Positions 11,077 through 20,595 are shown, counted from the stretch's first letter. The stretch: 64,000 bases of DNA from Paucisalibacillus algeriensis (GCF_000577245.1 NZ_CBYO010000012.1:1-64000); one strand, 5' to 3'. Numbers and translations: made by a program. The notes: generated from the letters alone by a model not told the origin.

Positions 11077-11724
11077 ATGGGTTTTTTTAAGCGGATGAAG
11101 GAAGACATGGATGTTGTATTTGAACAGGATCCAGCTGCAAGAACCTATCTAGAAGTATTTTTAACCTATTCTGGATTACACTCTATATGGTCTCATCGTA
11201 TTGCCCATTGGTTTTATAAACGCAAGTTATTTTTCATTGCTCGCTCCATATCTCAGGTAAGTCGATTTTTTACTGGGATAGAAATCCATCCAGGAGCCAA
11301 GATTGGGAGACGCTTTTTTATTGACCATGGAATGGGTGTTGTCATTGGTGAAACCTGTGAAATTGGGGATAATGTAACCGTCTTTCAAGGTGTTACATTA
11401 GGTGGAACAGGAAAGGAAAAAGGAAAACGACATCCTACTATAAGAAATAATGCTCTAATTGCGTCGGGGGCTAAAGTGCTAGGATCCATCACCATAGGTG
11501 AGAATGCAAAAATAGGTGCTGGTTCAGTTGTATTAAAAGATGTACCAGATAATTCGACTGTGGTTGGAATTCCAGGAAAAGTAGTCATTCAAGATGGGAA
11601 AAGAGTAAGTCGCGATTTGGAACATAATAAATTACCAGACCCGGTTGAGGATCGATGTGCAGAGTTGCAAAAGGAAATCGATATGTTAAAAGAGGAAATT
11701 ACGAAATTGAAGGAAGGGAAATAG
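11077..11724 (+). CDS. cysE: serine O-acetyltransferase
   Basis: A 215-residue enzyme making O-acetylserine from serine and acetyl-CoA, the first committed step of cysteine synthesis. An N-terminal helical part is followed by a left-handed beta-helix of hexapeptide repeats ([32 protein letters not shown]), with the catalytic His in [12 protein letters not shown]. It is short compared with the enterobacterial enzyme (about 270), as is usual in Bacilli. The ribosome site TAGGGGG fits the ATG. It is two bases from cysS and under the cysteine T-box. Confidence 0.96.
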   Translation: MGFFKRMKEDMDVVFEQDPAARTYLEVFLTYSGLHSIWSHRIAHWFYKRKLFFIARSISQVSRFFTGIEIHPGAKIGRRFFIDHGMGVVIGETCEIGDNVTVFQGVTLGGTGKEKGKRHPTIRNNALIASGAKVLGSITIGENAKIGAGSVVLKDVPDNSTVVGIPGKVVIQDGKRVSRDLEHNKLPDPVEDRCAELQKEIDMLKEEITKLKEGK

Positions 11725-11726
11725 AA

Positions 11727-13127
11727 ATGGCAATTACAATTTATAATACGTTATTACGAGATAAACAAGAATTTAAACCAATTGAAGATGGAAAAGTTCG
11801 TATGTATGTATGTGGCCCAACGGTTTATAACTATATTCATATTGGAAATGCCCGTCCTGCAATAGTTTTTGACACAGTTAGAAGGTATTTAGAGTACAAA
11901 GGATACCATGTTGATTATGTTCTAAACTTTACCGATGTTGATGACAAGATTATTAAGCGAGCTAATGAAATAGGCGAAGATGTATTTGCGGTATCTAACC
12001 GTTATATTGATGGATATTTGGAAGATGTTACAAAACTTGGGGTGAAACAGGCAACTCATAACCCGAGGGTTACAAATACAATGCAAGAAATCATCGGATT
12101 TATTGAAAGCTTAGTGGAAAAAGGTTATGCCTATGAAGCTGATGGTGATGTCTACTTCAAACCCAGAGCTTTTGAAGGTTATGGAAAGCTCTCCCATCAA
12201 TCAATTGATGAGTTAAGATCTGGGGCTAGGATTCAGATTGGGGAAAAGAAGGATGATCCACTAGATTTTGCATTATGGAAAGGAGCAAAAGAAGGAGAAA
12301 TTTCTTGGGGTTCTCCTTGGGGTAAGGGCCGTCCAGGTTGGCATATAGAATGTTCGGCAATGGCAAAGAAATATCTAGGTGAAACAATCGATATACATGC
12401 AGGTGGACAGGATTTAACTTTCCCTCATCATGAAAATGAGATTGCCCAATCAGAAGCGAATAATGGTAAGACCTTTGCTAACTATTGGATGCATAATGGG
12501 TATATTAATATTAATAATGAAAAAATGTCGAAGTCCCTTGGCAATTTTGTGTTAACAAGAGACCTATTAGAGAGTCATGATCCAAATGTTATTCGTTTCT
12601 TTATGCTAAGTGTTCATTATCGTAATCCAATTAATTTTTCCGATGATTTATTAGAATCTGCGAAAAATAGTTTGGAAAGAATAATAACGTCTTATCAAAA
12701 CTTAGAGCATCGGAGAGAGTCCAGTACAAATCTTGATAAAAACGCACAAGAATGGCTTGATAAGATTGACTCATTTAAGCACCGCTTTGAAGTGGAAATG
12801 GATGATGATTTCAACACTGCAAATGCTATATCCGTATTATTTGATTTAACGAAAGAGGCAAATGTTTATTTGAATCAGGACCACACATCTGTGAAAGTTA
12901 TTAATTATTTCCAAGAGAAGATACAGGACTTCCTAGAAGTATTAGGCATAACGATCCAAAATGAGGAATCGCTATTAGACGAAGAGATAGAGAAGTTAAT
13001 TGAAGAAAGAAATGAAGCTAGAAAATCACGGAATTTTGCTCGTGCGGATGAGATTCGTGACTTGTTAAAAGAGAAAAATATAATATTAGAGGATACACCA
13101 CAAGGGGTACGTTGGAAGAGAGGCTAA
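11727..13127 (+). CDS. cysS: cysteinyl-tRNA synthetase
   Basis: A 466-residue class I synthetase. HIGH motif IHIGNA lies near residue 35 after [13 protein letters not shown] is [10 protein letters not shown], and zinc ligands are Cys in CGPT, Cys in HIECS and the two His of FPHHEN. The frame is open further upstream inside cysE, but ATG 11727 has GAAGGGA upstream and matches the family N-terminus. It shares the T-box with cysE, coupling cysteine synthesis and charging. Confidence 0.97.
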   Translation: MAITIYNTLLRDKQEFKPIEDGKVRMYVCGPTVYNYIHIGNARPAIVFDTVRRYLEYKGYHVDYVLNFTDVDDKIIKRANEIGEDVFAVSNRYIDGYLEDVTKLGVKQATHNPRVTNTMQEIIGFIESLVEKGYAYEADGDVYFKPRAFEGYGKLSHQSIDELRSGARIQIGEKKDDPLDFALWKGAKEGEISWGSPWGKGRPGWHIECSAMAKKYLGETIDIHAGGQDLTFPHHENEIAQSEANNGKTFANYWMHNGYININNEKMSKSLGNFVLTRDLLESHDPNVIRFFMLSVHYRNPINFSDDLLESAKNSLERIITSYQNLEHRRESSTNLDKNAQEWLDKIDSFKHRFEVEMDDDFNTANAISVLFDLTKEANVYLNQDHTSVKVINYFQEKIQDFLEVLGITIQNEESLLDEEIEKLIEERNEARKSRNFARADEIRDLLKEKNIILEDTPQGVRWKRG

Positions 13128-13130
13128 GGT

Positions 13131-13529
13131 ATGGAATCCGATATCAAACAAATGAAAAGCCTGGCCCTCGCCTATATGGGTGACGCAGTTTATGAGGTGT
13201 ACGTACGGAAACATTTATTAGAAAAAGGGACTGTCAAACCGAACCAGCTACATCAGGAAGCAATTACATTTGTATCTGCTAAAGCTCAGAATGCTGTATT
13301 AAGAGGATGGTTGGAGCAGGGGATACTCTCTGCTGAAGAAGAAAGTATTGTAGCGAGAGGTCGAAATGCTAAGTCGGGTTCAGTCCCTAAGCATACTAGT
13401 GTACAAACCTATCGTTATTCAACAGCATTTGAAGCTTTAATAGGCTTTCACTATTTATCCAAAAATGAGAGCCGACTACAAGAGTTATTGCAATTAGCCA
13501 TTCAATATCTAGAAGGGAGGAACAGCTAA
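13131..13529 (+). CDS. mrnC: Mini-ribonuclease III
   Basis: A 132-residue RNase III catalytic domain without the double-stranded-RNA-binding domain. It carries [12 protein letters not shown] near residue 15 (first acidic motif) and ALIGFHYL near the end. It matures the ends of 23S rRNA in B. subtilis. The start lies three bases after the cysS stop, and its final base overlaps the rlmB start, so it belongs to the cysE-cysS-mrnC-rlmB-rae1 unit. Confidence 0.95.
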   Translation: MESDIKQMKSLALAYMGDAVYEVYVRKHLLEKGTVKPNQLHQEAITFVSAKAQNAVLRGWLEQGILSAEEESIVARGRNAKSGSVPKHTSVQTYRYSTAFEALIGFHYLSKNESRLQELLQLAIQYLEGRNS

Positions 13530-14272
13530 TGGATCAGGAAATGATTGTGGGGAAAAATCCCGTTATAGAAGCACTTAATTCAGGCCGATCGGTTAATAAA
13601 GTTTTAATATCTGATCAATTAAACCCGAATTCCCAAGGGAAAATCGTCCAACTTGGCAAATCAGCTGGGACGATTGTACAGAAGGTTCCTAGGACTAAGC
13701 TTGATCATTTGACTGATGAGAACCACCAAGGTGTAATAGCTTATGTTGCTTCTTACCAATATGCTTCAATAGATGATTTATTTTCAAGAGCTAGGGAACG
13801 AAATGAAGAGCCGTTCTTTATAATCTTGGATGAGCTAGAGGATCCTCATAATTTGGGTTCTATTTTACGGACGGCTGATGCCACTGGTGCACATGGTGTT
13901 ATTATTCCGAAACGACGCTCAGTAGGGTTAACCGCAACGGTTGCCAAAACAGCAGCGGGAGCACTTGAACATATACCTGTTGTACGCGTGACCAATATCG
14001 CAAGTACCATTGATGAACTAAAGAGTAAACATGTATGGGTTGTTGGGACAGAAGCGGAAGCAACAGAAGATTATAGAAAGCTTGAAGGCACACTTCCAAT
14101 TGCAATAGTAATCGGTAATGAAGGAAAAGGAATGAGTAGACTGGTACGCCAAAAATGTGATTGGACTGTAAGCCTTCCGATGAAAGGTGAGGTTTCTTCT
14201 CTTAATGCTTCTGTTGCCTGTAGTTTACTGTTATATGAGGTCTTTCGAAAAAGATTCCCAGCGGGTGTTTAG
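13529..14272 (+). CDS. rlmB: 23S rRNA (guanosine-2'-O)-methyltransferase RlmB
   Basis: A 247-residue SpoU/TrmH-family SAM-dependent enzyme. It has an N-terminal RNA-binding substrate domain, then the SPOUT core with motif 1 DPHNLGSILRTADATG, motif 2 VIGNEGKGMS and motif 3 LPMKGEVSSLNASVA forming the knotted SAM site. Predicted to methylate the peptidyl-transferase-region guanosine of 23S rRNA. The ribosome site GGGAGGAAC precedes the ATG. Confidence 0.95.
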   Translation: MDQEMIVGKNPVIEALNSGRSVNKVLISDQLNPNSQGKIVQLGKSAGTIVQKVPRTKLDHLTDENHQGVIAYVASYQYASIDDLFSRARERNEEPFFIILDELEDPHNLGSILRTADATGAHGVIIPKRRSVGLTATVAKTAAGALEHIPVVRVTNIASTIDELKSKHVWVVGTEAEATEDYRKLEGTLPIAIVIGNEGKGMSRLVRQKCDWTVSLPMKGEVSSLNASVACSLLLYEVFRKRFPAGV

Positions 14273-14274
14273 TT

Positions 14275-14784
14275 ATGGTTGTATTGATAGTTGACGGCTA
14301 TAACATTATTGGTGATTGGGACGAGCTGAAGCGTTTGAAACAGAAGGATATGGGGCAAGCCCGTGATCGTCTTATTGAATTAATGGCTGAATATCAGGCG
14401 TATTCAGGAATTCGAGTAATCATAGTATTTGATGCATATTATGTTCGTGGTATGGAAAACAAGCTGAAACAATATAAGGTTGAAATCATCTTTACAAAGG
14501 AGAAGGAAACAGCGGACGAGTGTATTGAACGTTTAGTAAAGAAACTTAAAAACGTCAAAACACAAGTTTATGTTGCTACCTCCGACTACACCGAACAAAG
14601 GGTTACATTTGGACAAGGCGCACTTCGGAAATCGGCAAGAGAACTGGCCATCGAAATAGACGACCTTGAACATGAAATCACACTAAATGTAGCACAACAC
14701 GAAAAAGCAAAACCGAAATCAAAAATACCATTACCAGATGACATATTGGAGAAGTTTGAAAAATGGAGAAGAGGGGATATATAA
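14275..14784 (+). CDS. rae1: Rae1 (YacP), ribosome-associated NYN endoribonuclease
   Basis: A 169-residue NYN/PIN-like protein with IVDGYNIIGDWD at residues 5-16, VIIVFDAYYV, TADECIERLV and YVATSDYTEQ carrying the acidic nuclease residues. B. subtilis Rae1 cleaves mRNA inside the ribosomal A site. The start is two bases after the rlmB stop. Codon choice shifts in the last 45 codons toward C-ending codons, just before repeat copy 2. Confidence 0.92.
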   Translation: MVVLIVDGYNIIGDWDELKRLKQKDMGQARDRLIELMAEYQAYSGIRVIIVFDAYYVRGMENKLKQYKVEIIFTKEKETADECIERLVKKLKNVKTQVYVATSDYTEQRVTFGQGALRKSARELAIEIDDLEHEITLNVAQHEKAKPKSKIPLPDDILEKFEKWRRGDI

Positions 14785-14904
14785 GTAACACAACTCCCCG
14801 ATTCTCTTTTTTTAAGGGCTATTTCCTGCGCTAGCATTGGGTAAACAGTTTACTCCACTAAATAATACATTAACAATCATTATCTAGAAACGATTACTAG
14901 CGTA

Positions 14905-14968
14905 GGCAGAATACAGAGACTCCTGCGGGAGGCTCACCAGCCGCCCGCGGAAAGCGGAGTATTCTGCC
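14905..14968. repeat. palindromic dispersed repeat, copy 2 (short form)
   Basis: Arms GGCAGAATAC (14905-14914) and GTATTCTGCC (14959-14968) are perfect 10-bp inverted repeats. The interior is a contiguous piece of copy 1 starting at CTGCGGGAGG. It looks like an internal deletion derivative. Outside it, 14785-15157 holds only A/T-rich sequence with no gene. Confidence 0.8.
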
Positions 14969-15157
14969 GGATCCTAGCTTCGCAAATATTTAAAAGGTTA
15001 CCGCACAATATCTATCTACTATTTGTTAGGCTATACTAACCTAAAAAACAACAATGTTCTAGAAAACGGCATTTGTAAAAAACATTCTAGACTTTTTTCT
15101 CTGAGTGACAGAAAAGTTCACTTATCTATTTTCAAAAACGTTAGAAAATTAAAGCTA

Positions 15158-15186
15158 TTGAGTTATTGAAACGCTTACGGTATAAT
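15158..15186 (+). promoter_or_regulatory. sigma-A promoter of sigH
   Basis: TTGAGT, a 17-base spacer and TATAAT (15181-15186), about 40 bases upstream of the sigH start. Confidence 0.75.
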
Positions 15187-15225
15187 TGGTTGTAAAAATT
15201 GACACCGCGTCAAGGGGGCTTCCGG

Positions 15226-15876
15226 ATGAACATCAAGCAATTAATCAAAGACAACGACAAATTACTCACGCTTGATGATGACGATATATTAGAACTGGTA
15301 CATCAAGGTGATAATCAGGCGTTAGATTATTTAATACATAAATATAAAAACTTTGTCCGGGCAAAAGCTAGAACTTATTTTTTAATAGGAGCAGATAAAG
15401 AGGATATTATTCAAGAAGGAATGATAGGCCTTTACAAGGCTATCCGTGATTATAATGAAGACAAGCTCACTTCATTTAAAGCATTTGCTGAATTATGTAT
15501 TACCAGACAGATTATTACAGCGATTAAGACCGCCACAAGACAAAAGCATATCCCATTAAATTCATATGTTTCATTGGACAAGCCTATCTATGATGAGGAG
15601 TCAGATCGAACATTACTTGATATAATTGCTGGTTCAACAGAGATTGACCCACAAGAATTATTGGTAAACCAAGAAAAATTTGGTGACATGGAAATAAAAC
15701 TCTCGGAATTATTAAGTGAATTTGAAAGAGGAGTACTCCGCTTATATCTCGAAGGAAGAACATATCAAGAAATATCAGCCGAGTTAAAACGACATGTAAA
15801 ATCTATTGATAATGCACTTCAGCGAGTGAAAAGAAAGCTGGAACAATTAATGGAAGCAAACGAAGTGAATCTCTAG
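15226..15876 (+). CDS. sigH: RNA polymerase sigma factor SigH
   Basis: A 216-residue sigma-70-family factor for transition state and early sporulation genes. Region 2 includes NFVRAKARTYFLIGADKEDI and the -10-recognition segment CITRQIITAIKTATRQKH. Region 4 has YQEISAELKRHVKSIDNALQ for the -35 element. The frame is open from TTG 15199, but ATG 15226 has AAGGGGG upstream. The presence of sigH supports an endospore-forming host. Confidence 0.96.
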   Translation: MNIKQLIKDNDKLLTLDDDDILELVHQGDNQALDYLIHKYKNFVRAKARTYFLIGADKEDIIQEGMIGLYKAIRDYNEDKLTSFKAFAELCITRQIITAIKTATRQKHIPLNSYVSLDKPIYDEESDRTLLDIIAGSTEIDPQELLVNQEKFGDMEIKLSELLSEFERGVLRLYLEGRTYQEISAELKRHVKSIDNALQRVKRKLEQLMEANEVNL

Positions 15877-15946
15877 CGAGCGTTGACACATCTGGACAAC
15901 CATGCTACATTTAAATGAGAAAAACCCTAAATTCCGGGGTGACATT

Positions 15947-16096
15947 ATGACGAAGAAAATTATATTAGCGTGTGCAATCTGTTCAAGCAGAAATTATACC
16001 ACTAGTAAAAATGTCTCCACGCAAGCAACACGCATGGAAGTGCGCAAATATTGTAAGACATGTGGGCAACATACATTGCATCGCGAAACAAAATAA
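15947..16096 (+). CDS. rpmG: 50S ribosomal protein L33
   Basis: A 49-residue zinc-ribbon form of L33 with CAIC near residue 9 and CKTC near residue 36 (the four-cysteine, zinc-dependent version). The start is ATG 15947 rather than the upstream in-frame 15902, because GGGGTGA sits just before it and MTKKIILAC is the family N-terminus. It lies directly before secE, as in B. subtilis. Confidence 0.94.
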   Translation: MTKKIILACAICSSRNYTTSKNVSTQATRMEVRKYCKTCGQHTLHRETK

Positions 16097-16155
16097 TTTA
16101 GATATTATAAATAGTTTACGCATTTTCAAGGCTTTAGTTTGGGGAGGGCACAAGC

Positions 16156-16329
16156 ATGTTTAAGTTTCTATCAAATGTATCTAGAGAAATGAAAAAGGTT
16201 AGCTGGCCAAAAGGTAAGGAATTAACAAGCTATACAGTAGTTGTAATTTCCACAGTGGTATTTATGGCTGTTTTCTTTGGAGTGATTGATTTAGGAATTT
16301 CAGAGCTCTTGAACTTATTTTTTGAATAA
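16156..16329 (+). CDS. secE: preprotein translocase subunit SecE
   Basis: A 57-residue single-span SecE. An amphipathic N-terminal helix (FLSNVSREMKKVSWPKGKEL) carries the conserved KVSWP motif and is followed by one membrane helix and a short tail. It clamps SecY in the translocon. The ribosome site GGGGAGGG lies about 8 bases before the ATG. Confidence 0.95.
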   Translation: MFKFLSNVSREMKKVSWPKGKELTSYTVVVISTVVFMAVFFGVIDLGISELLNLFFE

Positions 16330-16346
16330 ATTTCCTATAAATATGC

Positions 16347-16404
16347 TATAATGAACAATGGATACAATATTTATTTAAAAAAACCCGGCTTATCGGGTTT
16401 TTTT
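16347..16404 (+). promoter_or_regulatory. -10 element and terminator hairpin upstream of nusG
   Basis: TATAAT at 16347-16352 has a poor -35 (TTGAAT, 19-base spacing). It is followed at 16377-16404 by a strong intrinsic terminator, AAAACCCG / CGGGTTTT plus T-run. The hairpin can end secE transcripts and could act as an attenuator for nusG. The remaining 75 bases to nusG contain only an early SD-like stretch. Confidence 0.65.
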
Positions 16405-16478
16405 AATATGAATTTTTTGCTATTTTTGATCGTGATTTACCTATAAAGGGAGGGACGGGCAACTATTGTCCTAATTTA

Positions 16479-17012
16479 ATGGAGAAAAACTGGTATGTTG
16501 TTCATACTTATTCAGGGTATGAAAATAAAGTTAAAACCAATTTAGAGAAGCGTGTGGAAACGATGGGAATGGAAGATAAGATCTTTCGTGTTATCGTTCC
16601 GGAAGAAGAAGAAACAGAAATTAAAAACGGTAAAAAGAAAGTACAAAAAAAGAAAGTATTCCCTGGCTATGTCTTAACGGAAATGATTATGACGGATGAC
16701 TCCTGGTATGTAGTAAGAAACACACCAGGAGTAACCGGATTTATCGGATCTAGTGGTGGTGGAACAAAACCTACCCCGTTATTACCTGGTGAAGCAGAAG
16801 CAATCTTAAAACGAATGGGTATGACAGAACCAGTTGTTCAAGTGGACTTCGAACTAAAAGAAAATGTTCGAGTTAACGATGGACCATTCGCAAATTTCAC
16901 GGGAACAATTGAACATATTGATATTGATAAACAAAAAGTAAAAGTACACGTCAACATGTTCGGTAGAGAAACCCCAGTAGAACTAGACTTCGCACAAGTG
17001 GAGAAAATATAA
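16479..17012 (+). CDS. nusG: transcription antitermination/pausing factor NusG
   Basis: A 177-residue protein with NGN domain (ENKVKTNLEKRV, VFPGYVLTEM, VVRNTPGVTGFIG) and C-terminal KOW domain (GPFANFTGTIEHID). It binds RNA polymerase and links it to Rho or the ribosome. In B. subtilis it promotes pausing. The start codon follows the family (MEKNWYVVHTYSGYE), but the nearest SD-like sequence (AGGGAGGG, 16447-16454) is about 24 bases away, which is unusual. The last 24 codons are strongly C-ending (7 C, 1 T), next to repeat copy 3. Confidence 0.95.
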   Translation: MEKNWYVVHTYSGYENKVKTNLEKRVETMGMEDKIFRVIVPEEEETEIKNGKKKVQKKKVFPGYVLTEMIMTDDSWYVVRNTPGVTGFIGSSGGGTKPTPLLPGEAEAILKRMGMTEPVVQVDFELKENVRVNDGPFANFTGTIEHIDIDKQKVKVHVNMFGRETPVELDFAQVEKI

Positions 17013-17069
17013 GGTTGTTTCTTTATAGAAAAAGATTCAGGACTAGAAAAGGTAATATTGATATTTGCA

Positions 17070-17248
17070 CTGAGCGGTCTGAATACACGGAGACTCCTTG
17101 AAAAAGAAACCCACTTTTTCTGCGTGAGATGTGTTGCTGCCGAAGCGTTCCTTGGGACTGAGACTGTGTTTGCTCGTCCCACCGAAGACCTTTTGCTCAT
17201 ACTCGCCCCTATGCTGGAAGTAAAGGCGAAGTGTATTCAAACCGAGGG
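17070..17248. repeat. palindromic dispersed repeat, copy 3 (long form)
   Basis: Arms CGGTCTGAATACAC (17075-17088) and GTGTATTCAAACCG (17231-17244) pair at 13 of 14 positions. The 5' edge GCACTGAGCGG and the GCGAAGTGTATTC right edge match copy 1. The interior of about 140 bases differs from copies 1 and 2. Any open frame across it is incidental. Confidence 0.75.
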
Positions 17249-17291
17249 TATGGAATTGCATGATAAATTACAGAAATAATTAAGTAGCTAC

Positions 17292-17320
17292 TTGCATTTT
17301 TTTCTGATTCATGCTAAACT
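17292..17320 (+). promoter_or_regulatory. sigma-A promoter of rplK
   Basis: TTGCAT, a 17-base spacer and TAAACT with an upstream TG (extended -10), about 95 bases before rplK. Confidence 0.65.
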
Positions 17321-17339
17321 TCTTTTGTTATTCATGCCC

Positions 17340-17398
17340 TCAGGGTGTGAAATCTGAGTGGGAGGGGAAAATCCCCAATTTACCACATCACGGACTTT
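17340..17398 (+). promoter_or_regulatory. possible leader structure of rplK-rplA
   Basis: GTGGGAGGGG / CCCCAATTTACCAC forms an imperfect hairpin in the rplK 5' untranslated region, followed by ATCACGGAC. I recall a similar sequence ahead of rplK in other Bacilli. A role in ribosomal-protein feedback is inference. Confidence 0.35.
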
Positions 17399-17413
17399 AA
17401 GGAGGTGTGTCTC

Positions 17414-17839
17414 GTGGCTAAAAAAGTAATCAAATTAGTAAAATTGCAAATTCCAGCTGGTAAAGCGAATCCGGCTCCACCGGTAGGACCTGCACTTGGT
17501 CAAGCTGGTGTTAATATCATGGGATTCTGTAAGGAATTCAATGCGCGTACACAAGATCAAGCTGGTTTAATTATTCCAGTTGAAATCACTGTATTCGAAG
17601 ACCGTTCATTTACATTTATTACGAAAACTCCGCCTGCTGCTGTATTGCTTAAAAAAGCGGCTGGTTTAGATTCAGGTTCTGGAGAGCCTAATAAAAACAA
17701 GGTTGCGACGTTAAAACGTGATAAAGTAAGAGAAATTGCAGAAACTAAAATGCCAGATTTAAACGCCGCTGACGTAGAAGCAGCGATGCGCATGGTTGAA
17801 GGAACTGCACGAAGCATGGGTATTGTTATTGAAGACTAA
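17414..17839 (+). CDS. rplK: 50S ribosomal protein L11
   Basis: A 141-residue L11 that binds the GTPase-associated region of 23S rRNA with L10. The proline-rich segment [20 protein letters not shown] is present. The frame opens at GTG 17405, which overlaps AAGGAGGT, so the second GTG (17414) at proper spacing is taken as start. Confidence 0.97.
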   Translation: MAKKVIKLVKLQIPAGKANPAPPVGPALGQAGVNIMGFCKEFNARTQDQAGLIIPVEITVFEDRSFTFITKTPPAAVLLKKAAGLDSGSGEPNKNKVATLKRDKVREIAETKMPDLNAADVEAAMRMVEGTARSMGIVIED

Positions 17840-17860
17840 TACTCTTTAAAACTAATTCTT

Positions 17861-17902
17861 TAAGGTTGCGGTTATGGTCTTCCGTTTCGCGCAACCTTTT
17901 TC
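17861..17902 (+). terminator. attenuator or terminator between rplK and rplA
   Basis: AAGGTTGCG / CGCAACCTTTTT stem with a 20-base loop, in a 177-base gap between two genes that are normally cotranscribed. Partial termination is likely. Confidence 0.65.
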
Positions 17903-18016
17903 GTGAAAACAATCTGCTTGATAGTAGATTGTCTTGCAAGCTTTATAGAAGCCAATACGCGCTTTTATAAGTGGGAGGTATTACCGTTATTACCACAATA
18001 GAGGAGGAAATTTATA

Positions 18017-18709
18017 ATGGCTAAAAGAGGTAAAAGATATCAAGAAGCGGTAAAGCTTGTTGATCGCACTAAGCAATACGATATAAGTGAAGCTGTTTCT
18101 TTATTAAAAGAAACTGCAAAAGCTAAATTTGATGAAACTGTAGAAGTTGCTTTCCGTTTAGGTGTTGACCCTAAGAAAGCTGACCAACAAATCCGTGGTG
18201 CTTTTGTATTACCACACGGTACTGGTAAAACACAACGTGTGCTAGTATTCGCTAAAGGTGAGAAGCTTAAGGTAGCAGAAGCTGCTGGAGCTGACTATGT
18301 AGGAGATCAAGATCTTATCAATAAAATCAACCAAGGTTGGTTTGAATTTGATGTAATCGTAGCAACTCCTGACATGATGGCTGAGGTTGGTAAACTAGGA
18401 CGTATTCTAGGACCTAAAGGCCTAATGCCAAACCCTAAAACTGGAACTGTAACGTTTGAAGTTGAGAAAGCAGTTAAAGAAATTAAAGCTGGTAAGGTTG
18501 AATATCGTGTAGATAAGCAATCTAATATCCACGTTCCAGTTGGTAAAATTTCATTTGACGACCAAAAGCTTATTGAAAACTTTACAGCACTTGTAGAAAC
18601 AATTGTTAAAGTTAAACCGCAAGCAGCTAAAGGTGTCTACATGAAGAATGTATCTATTACATCTACTATGGGACCTGGAATCAAAGTTGACGTTTCAAAC
18701 TACCGTTAA
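18017..18709 (+). CDS. rplA: 50S ribosomal protein L1
   Basis: A 230-residue L1, the mobile stalk protein over the E site. The signature [20 protein letters not shown] is present at mid-protein. GAGGAGG precedes the ATG. Full family length. Confidence 0.97.
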   Translation: MAKRGKRYQEAVKLVDRTKQYDISEAVSLLKETAKAKFDETVEVAFRLGVDPKKADQQIRGAFVLPHGTGKTQRVLVFAKGEKLKVAEAAGADYVGDQDLINKINQGWFEFDVIVATPDMMAEVGKLGRILGPKGLMPNPKTGTVTFEVEKAVKEIKAGKVEYRVDKQSNIHVPVGKISFDDQKLIENFTALVETIVKVKPQAAKGVYMKNVSITSTMGPGIKVDVSNYR

Positions 18710-18759
18710 TTGGTAATTGACTTTTCGGAGTCAATTCGGTATACTATTTTTTGTTGATA

Positions 18760-18879
18760 AATTAAATACGTTGTACCGTAGACAGTAGGTGCTTAATTGC
18801 TTAATATCCTACCGAGGTGTTTGAAACAAGTGATAAATTTGTTTGTTCGAGCCTTCATGTCTACATGAGGGCTCTTTTA
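18760..18879 (+). promoter_or_regulatory. L10 leader with attenuator hairpin
   Basis: The sequence ACCGTAGACAGTAGGTG, the returning arm CCTACCGAGGTG and the downstream segments match the Bacillota ribosomal protein L10 leader, which L10(L12)4 binds. It ends in the intrinsic terminator GAGCCTTCATG / CATGAGGGCTC (18849-18874) and a T-rich tail. This gives feedback control of rplJ-rplL. Confidence 0.85.
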
Positions 18880-18927
18880 TTGAAGAGACTCGTAAACGGT
18901 ATGATGAAACTAACGGGAGGTGGAACA

Positions 18928-19428
18928 ATGTCAAAGGTAATGGAAAAGAAACAGCAACTAGTTCAAGAAATCGCTGATAAACTACGTGGAAGTCAATCAA
19001 CAGTTTTAGTTGATTACCGTGGACTTGATGTTGCGGAAGTAACTCAGCTTCGTAAAGAATTACGTGATGCTGGTGTTGAGTTTAAAGTTTACAAAAACAC
19101 AATGACACGCCGTGCTGCTGATGATGCAAACCTAAGCGAGTTAAATGAATCATTAGTTGGACCGACTGCTATCGCTTTTAGTAAAGACGATGTAATTGCT
19201 CCTGCTAAGATTCTAAGCAACTTTGCTAAAGAACACGATGCTCTAGAAATTAAAGCTGGTGTATTGGAAGGTAAAATGGTATCACTTGAACAAATCAAGG
19301 AACTTGCAGACCTACCAAACTACGAAGGAATGCTTTCTATGCTACTCAGCGTACTACAAGCACCAATTCGCAACTTTGCACTTGCTACAAAAGCTGTTGC
19401 AGATCAAAAAGAAGAACAAGGCGCGTAA
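18928..19428 (+). CDS. rplJ: 50S ribosomal protein L10
   Basis: A 166-residue L10 forming the base of the stalk and carrying L7/L12 dimers on its C-terminal helix. [20 protein letters not shown] and [11 protein letters not shown] are conserved N-terminal elements. The frame is open from inside the leader (18817), but ATG 18928 with GGGAGG upstream is the start. Confidence 0.96.
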   Translation: MSKVMEKKQQLVQEIADKLRGSQSTVLVDYRGLDVAEVTQLRKELRDAGVEFKVYKNTMTRRAADDANLSELNESLVGPTAIAFSKDDVIAPAKILSNFAKEHDALEIKAGVLEGKMVSLEQIKELADLPNYEGMLSMLLSVLQAPIRNFALATKAVADQKEEQGA

Positions 19429-19492
19429 GTTGAGGAATACTCAACAACTTGCTTACGAATAAAAACAATAATAACCTAGGAGGAACTAAAAA

Positions 19493-19858
19493 ATGACTAA
19501 AGAGCAAATTATCGATGCTATTAAAGAAATGTCTGTTTTAGATCTTAACGATCTAGTTAAAGCAATTGAAGAAGAATTTGGAGTAACTGCTGCAGCACCT
19601 GTTGCTGTTGCTGGTGGAGCTGCTGCTGGCGGTGCTGCTGAAGAACAAACTGAATTTGATGTAGTACTAACTAGCGCTGGTGCTTCTAAAATCAAGGTTG
19701 TTAAAGCAGTTCGTGAAATCACTGGTCTTGGCTTAAAAGATGCTAAAGACTTAGTTGATAACGCACCTAAAGCTGTTAAAGAAGGCGTTTCTAAAGAAGA
19801 AGCTGAAGAAGTTAAAGGTAAACTTGAAGAAGCAGGCGCTTCTGTAGAAGTTAAATAA
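19493..19858 (+). CDS. rplL: 50S ribosomal protein L7/L12
   Basis: A 121-residue acidic stalk protein. It has an N-terminal dimerisation helix, an Ala/Gly-rich hinge near residues 36-50, and a C-terminal domain with [20 protein letters not shown] that recruits translation GTPases. AGGAGG precedes the ATG. Confidence 0.97.
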   Translation: MTKEQIIDAIKEMSVLDLNDLVKAIEEEFGVTAAAPVAVAGGAAAGGAAEEQTEFDVVLTSAGASKIKVVKAVREITGLGLKDAKDLVDNAPKAVKEGVSKEEAEEVKGKLEEAGASVEVK

Positions 19859-19881
19859 TTAAATTTTATTAAAATTAAAAT

Positions 19882-19915
19882 GAGCTCGTCGTATTTTCTT
19901 CCGACGGGCTCTATA
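19882..19915 (+). terminator. weak terminator after rplL
   Basis: Stem GAGCTCGTCG / CGACGGGCTC followed by TATATTT. The short T-run suggests partial read-through toward ybxB and rpoB. Confidence 0.6.
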
Positions 19916-19968
19916 TTTAGGCTGAAAGTATCTTCTCTTATACATATTACATTAAAGTAGGTGCCCAA

Positions 19969-20571
19969 ATGTCTGAGCATTACTTTTCAGAAAAACCCCA
20001 ATCTAAAAGTTCACCCAATCAATTGAATTACAGACTAAGAGACAAGAACTACACATTCACAAGTGATGTAGGTGTGTTTTCAAAAAAAGAAATAGATTTT
20101 GGAACTCGATTACTAATTGAGACATTTACGCCACCTAAAATTCCTGGAAATGTATTGGATTTAGGGTGTGGCTATGGACCGATTGGCATCACAATAGCGG
20201 ATCTGTTGGTTGATCGCATAGTATTCATGGCGGATGTAAATGAACGTGCCTTGAATCTGGCGAAGTCTAACGCAGAACGAAATAATGTAACGAATGTTCA
20301 ATTTGTGAAGAGTGACCAGTTTTCAGGGATTAAGGATCAACAGTTTGCGGCGATTATAACAAATCCACCAATAAGAGCCGGGAAAAAGGTTGTTCACGGA
20401 ATGTTTGAAGGTAGTAAGGAAAAGTTGCATAAGGGCGGAGAGCTTTGGGTAGTGATACAGAAGAAACAAGGTGCACCGTCAGCTATTCAAAAAATGGAAA
20501 GTCTATTTGGAAATTGTGAGATTGTTGAACGCAGCAAAGGTTATTGTATTTTGCGCTCAATAAAAGATTGA
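19969..20571 (+). CDS. ybxB: RsmC-like rRNA/SAM-dependent methyltransferase
   Basis: A 200-residue class I methyltransferase: SAM site LDLGCGYGPIGI near residue 63, and NPPIRAGK near residue 131, the N6/N2-methyltransferase motif IV of the RsmC/RlmG family. The predicted target is a guanosine in rRNA; the exact base is not known from sequence. The position between rplL and rpoB is as in B. subtilis. Confidence 0.9.
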   Translation: MSEHYFSEKPQSKSSPNQLNYRLRDKNYTFTSDVGVFSKKEIDFGTRLLIETFTPPKIPGNVLDLGCGYGPIGITIADLLVDRIVFMADVNERALNLAKSNAERNNVTNVQFVKSDQFSGIKDQQFAAIITNPPIRAGKKVVHGMFEGSKEKLHKGGELWVVIQKKQGAPSAIQKMESLFGNCEIVERSKGYCILRSIKD

Positions 20572-20595
20572 CTTCTATTGCTTGACTATGATAAT
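20568..20595 (+). promoter_or_regulatory. promoter upstream of rpoB
   Basis: TTGACT (overlapping the ybxB stop), a 16-base spacer and GATAAT, in a very A/T-rich context with a nearby alternative TATAAT (20595-20600). It opens a leader of about 400 bases before rpoB. Confidence 0.55.

Noticed and set aside
17058-17279. 73-codon open frame between nusG and rplK
   Set aside because: It runs through palindromic repeat copy 3 and has no ribosome site or recognisable protein.
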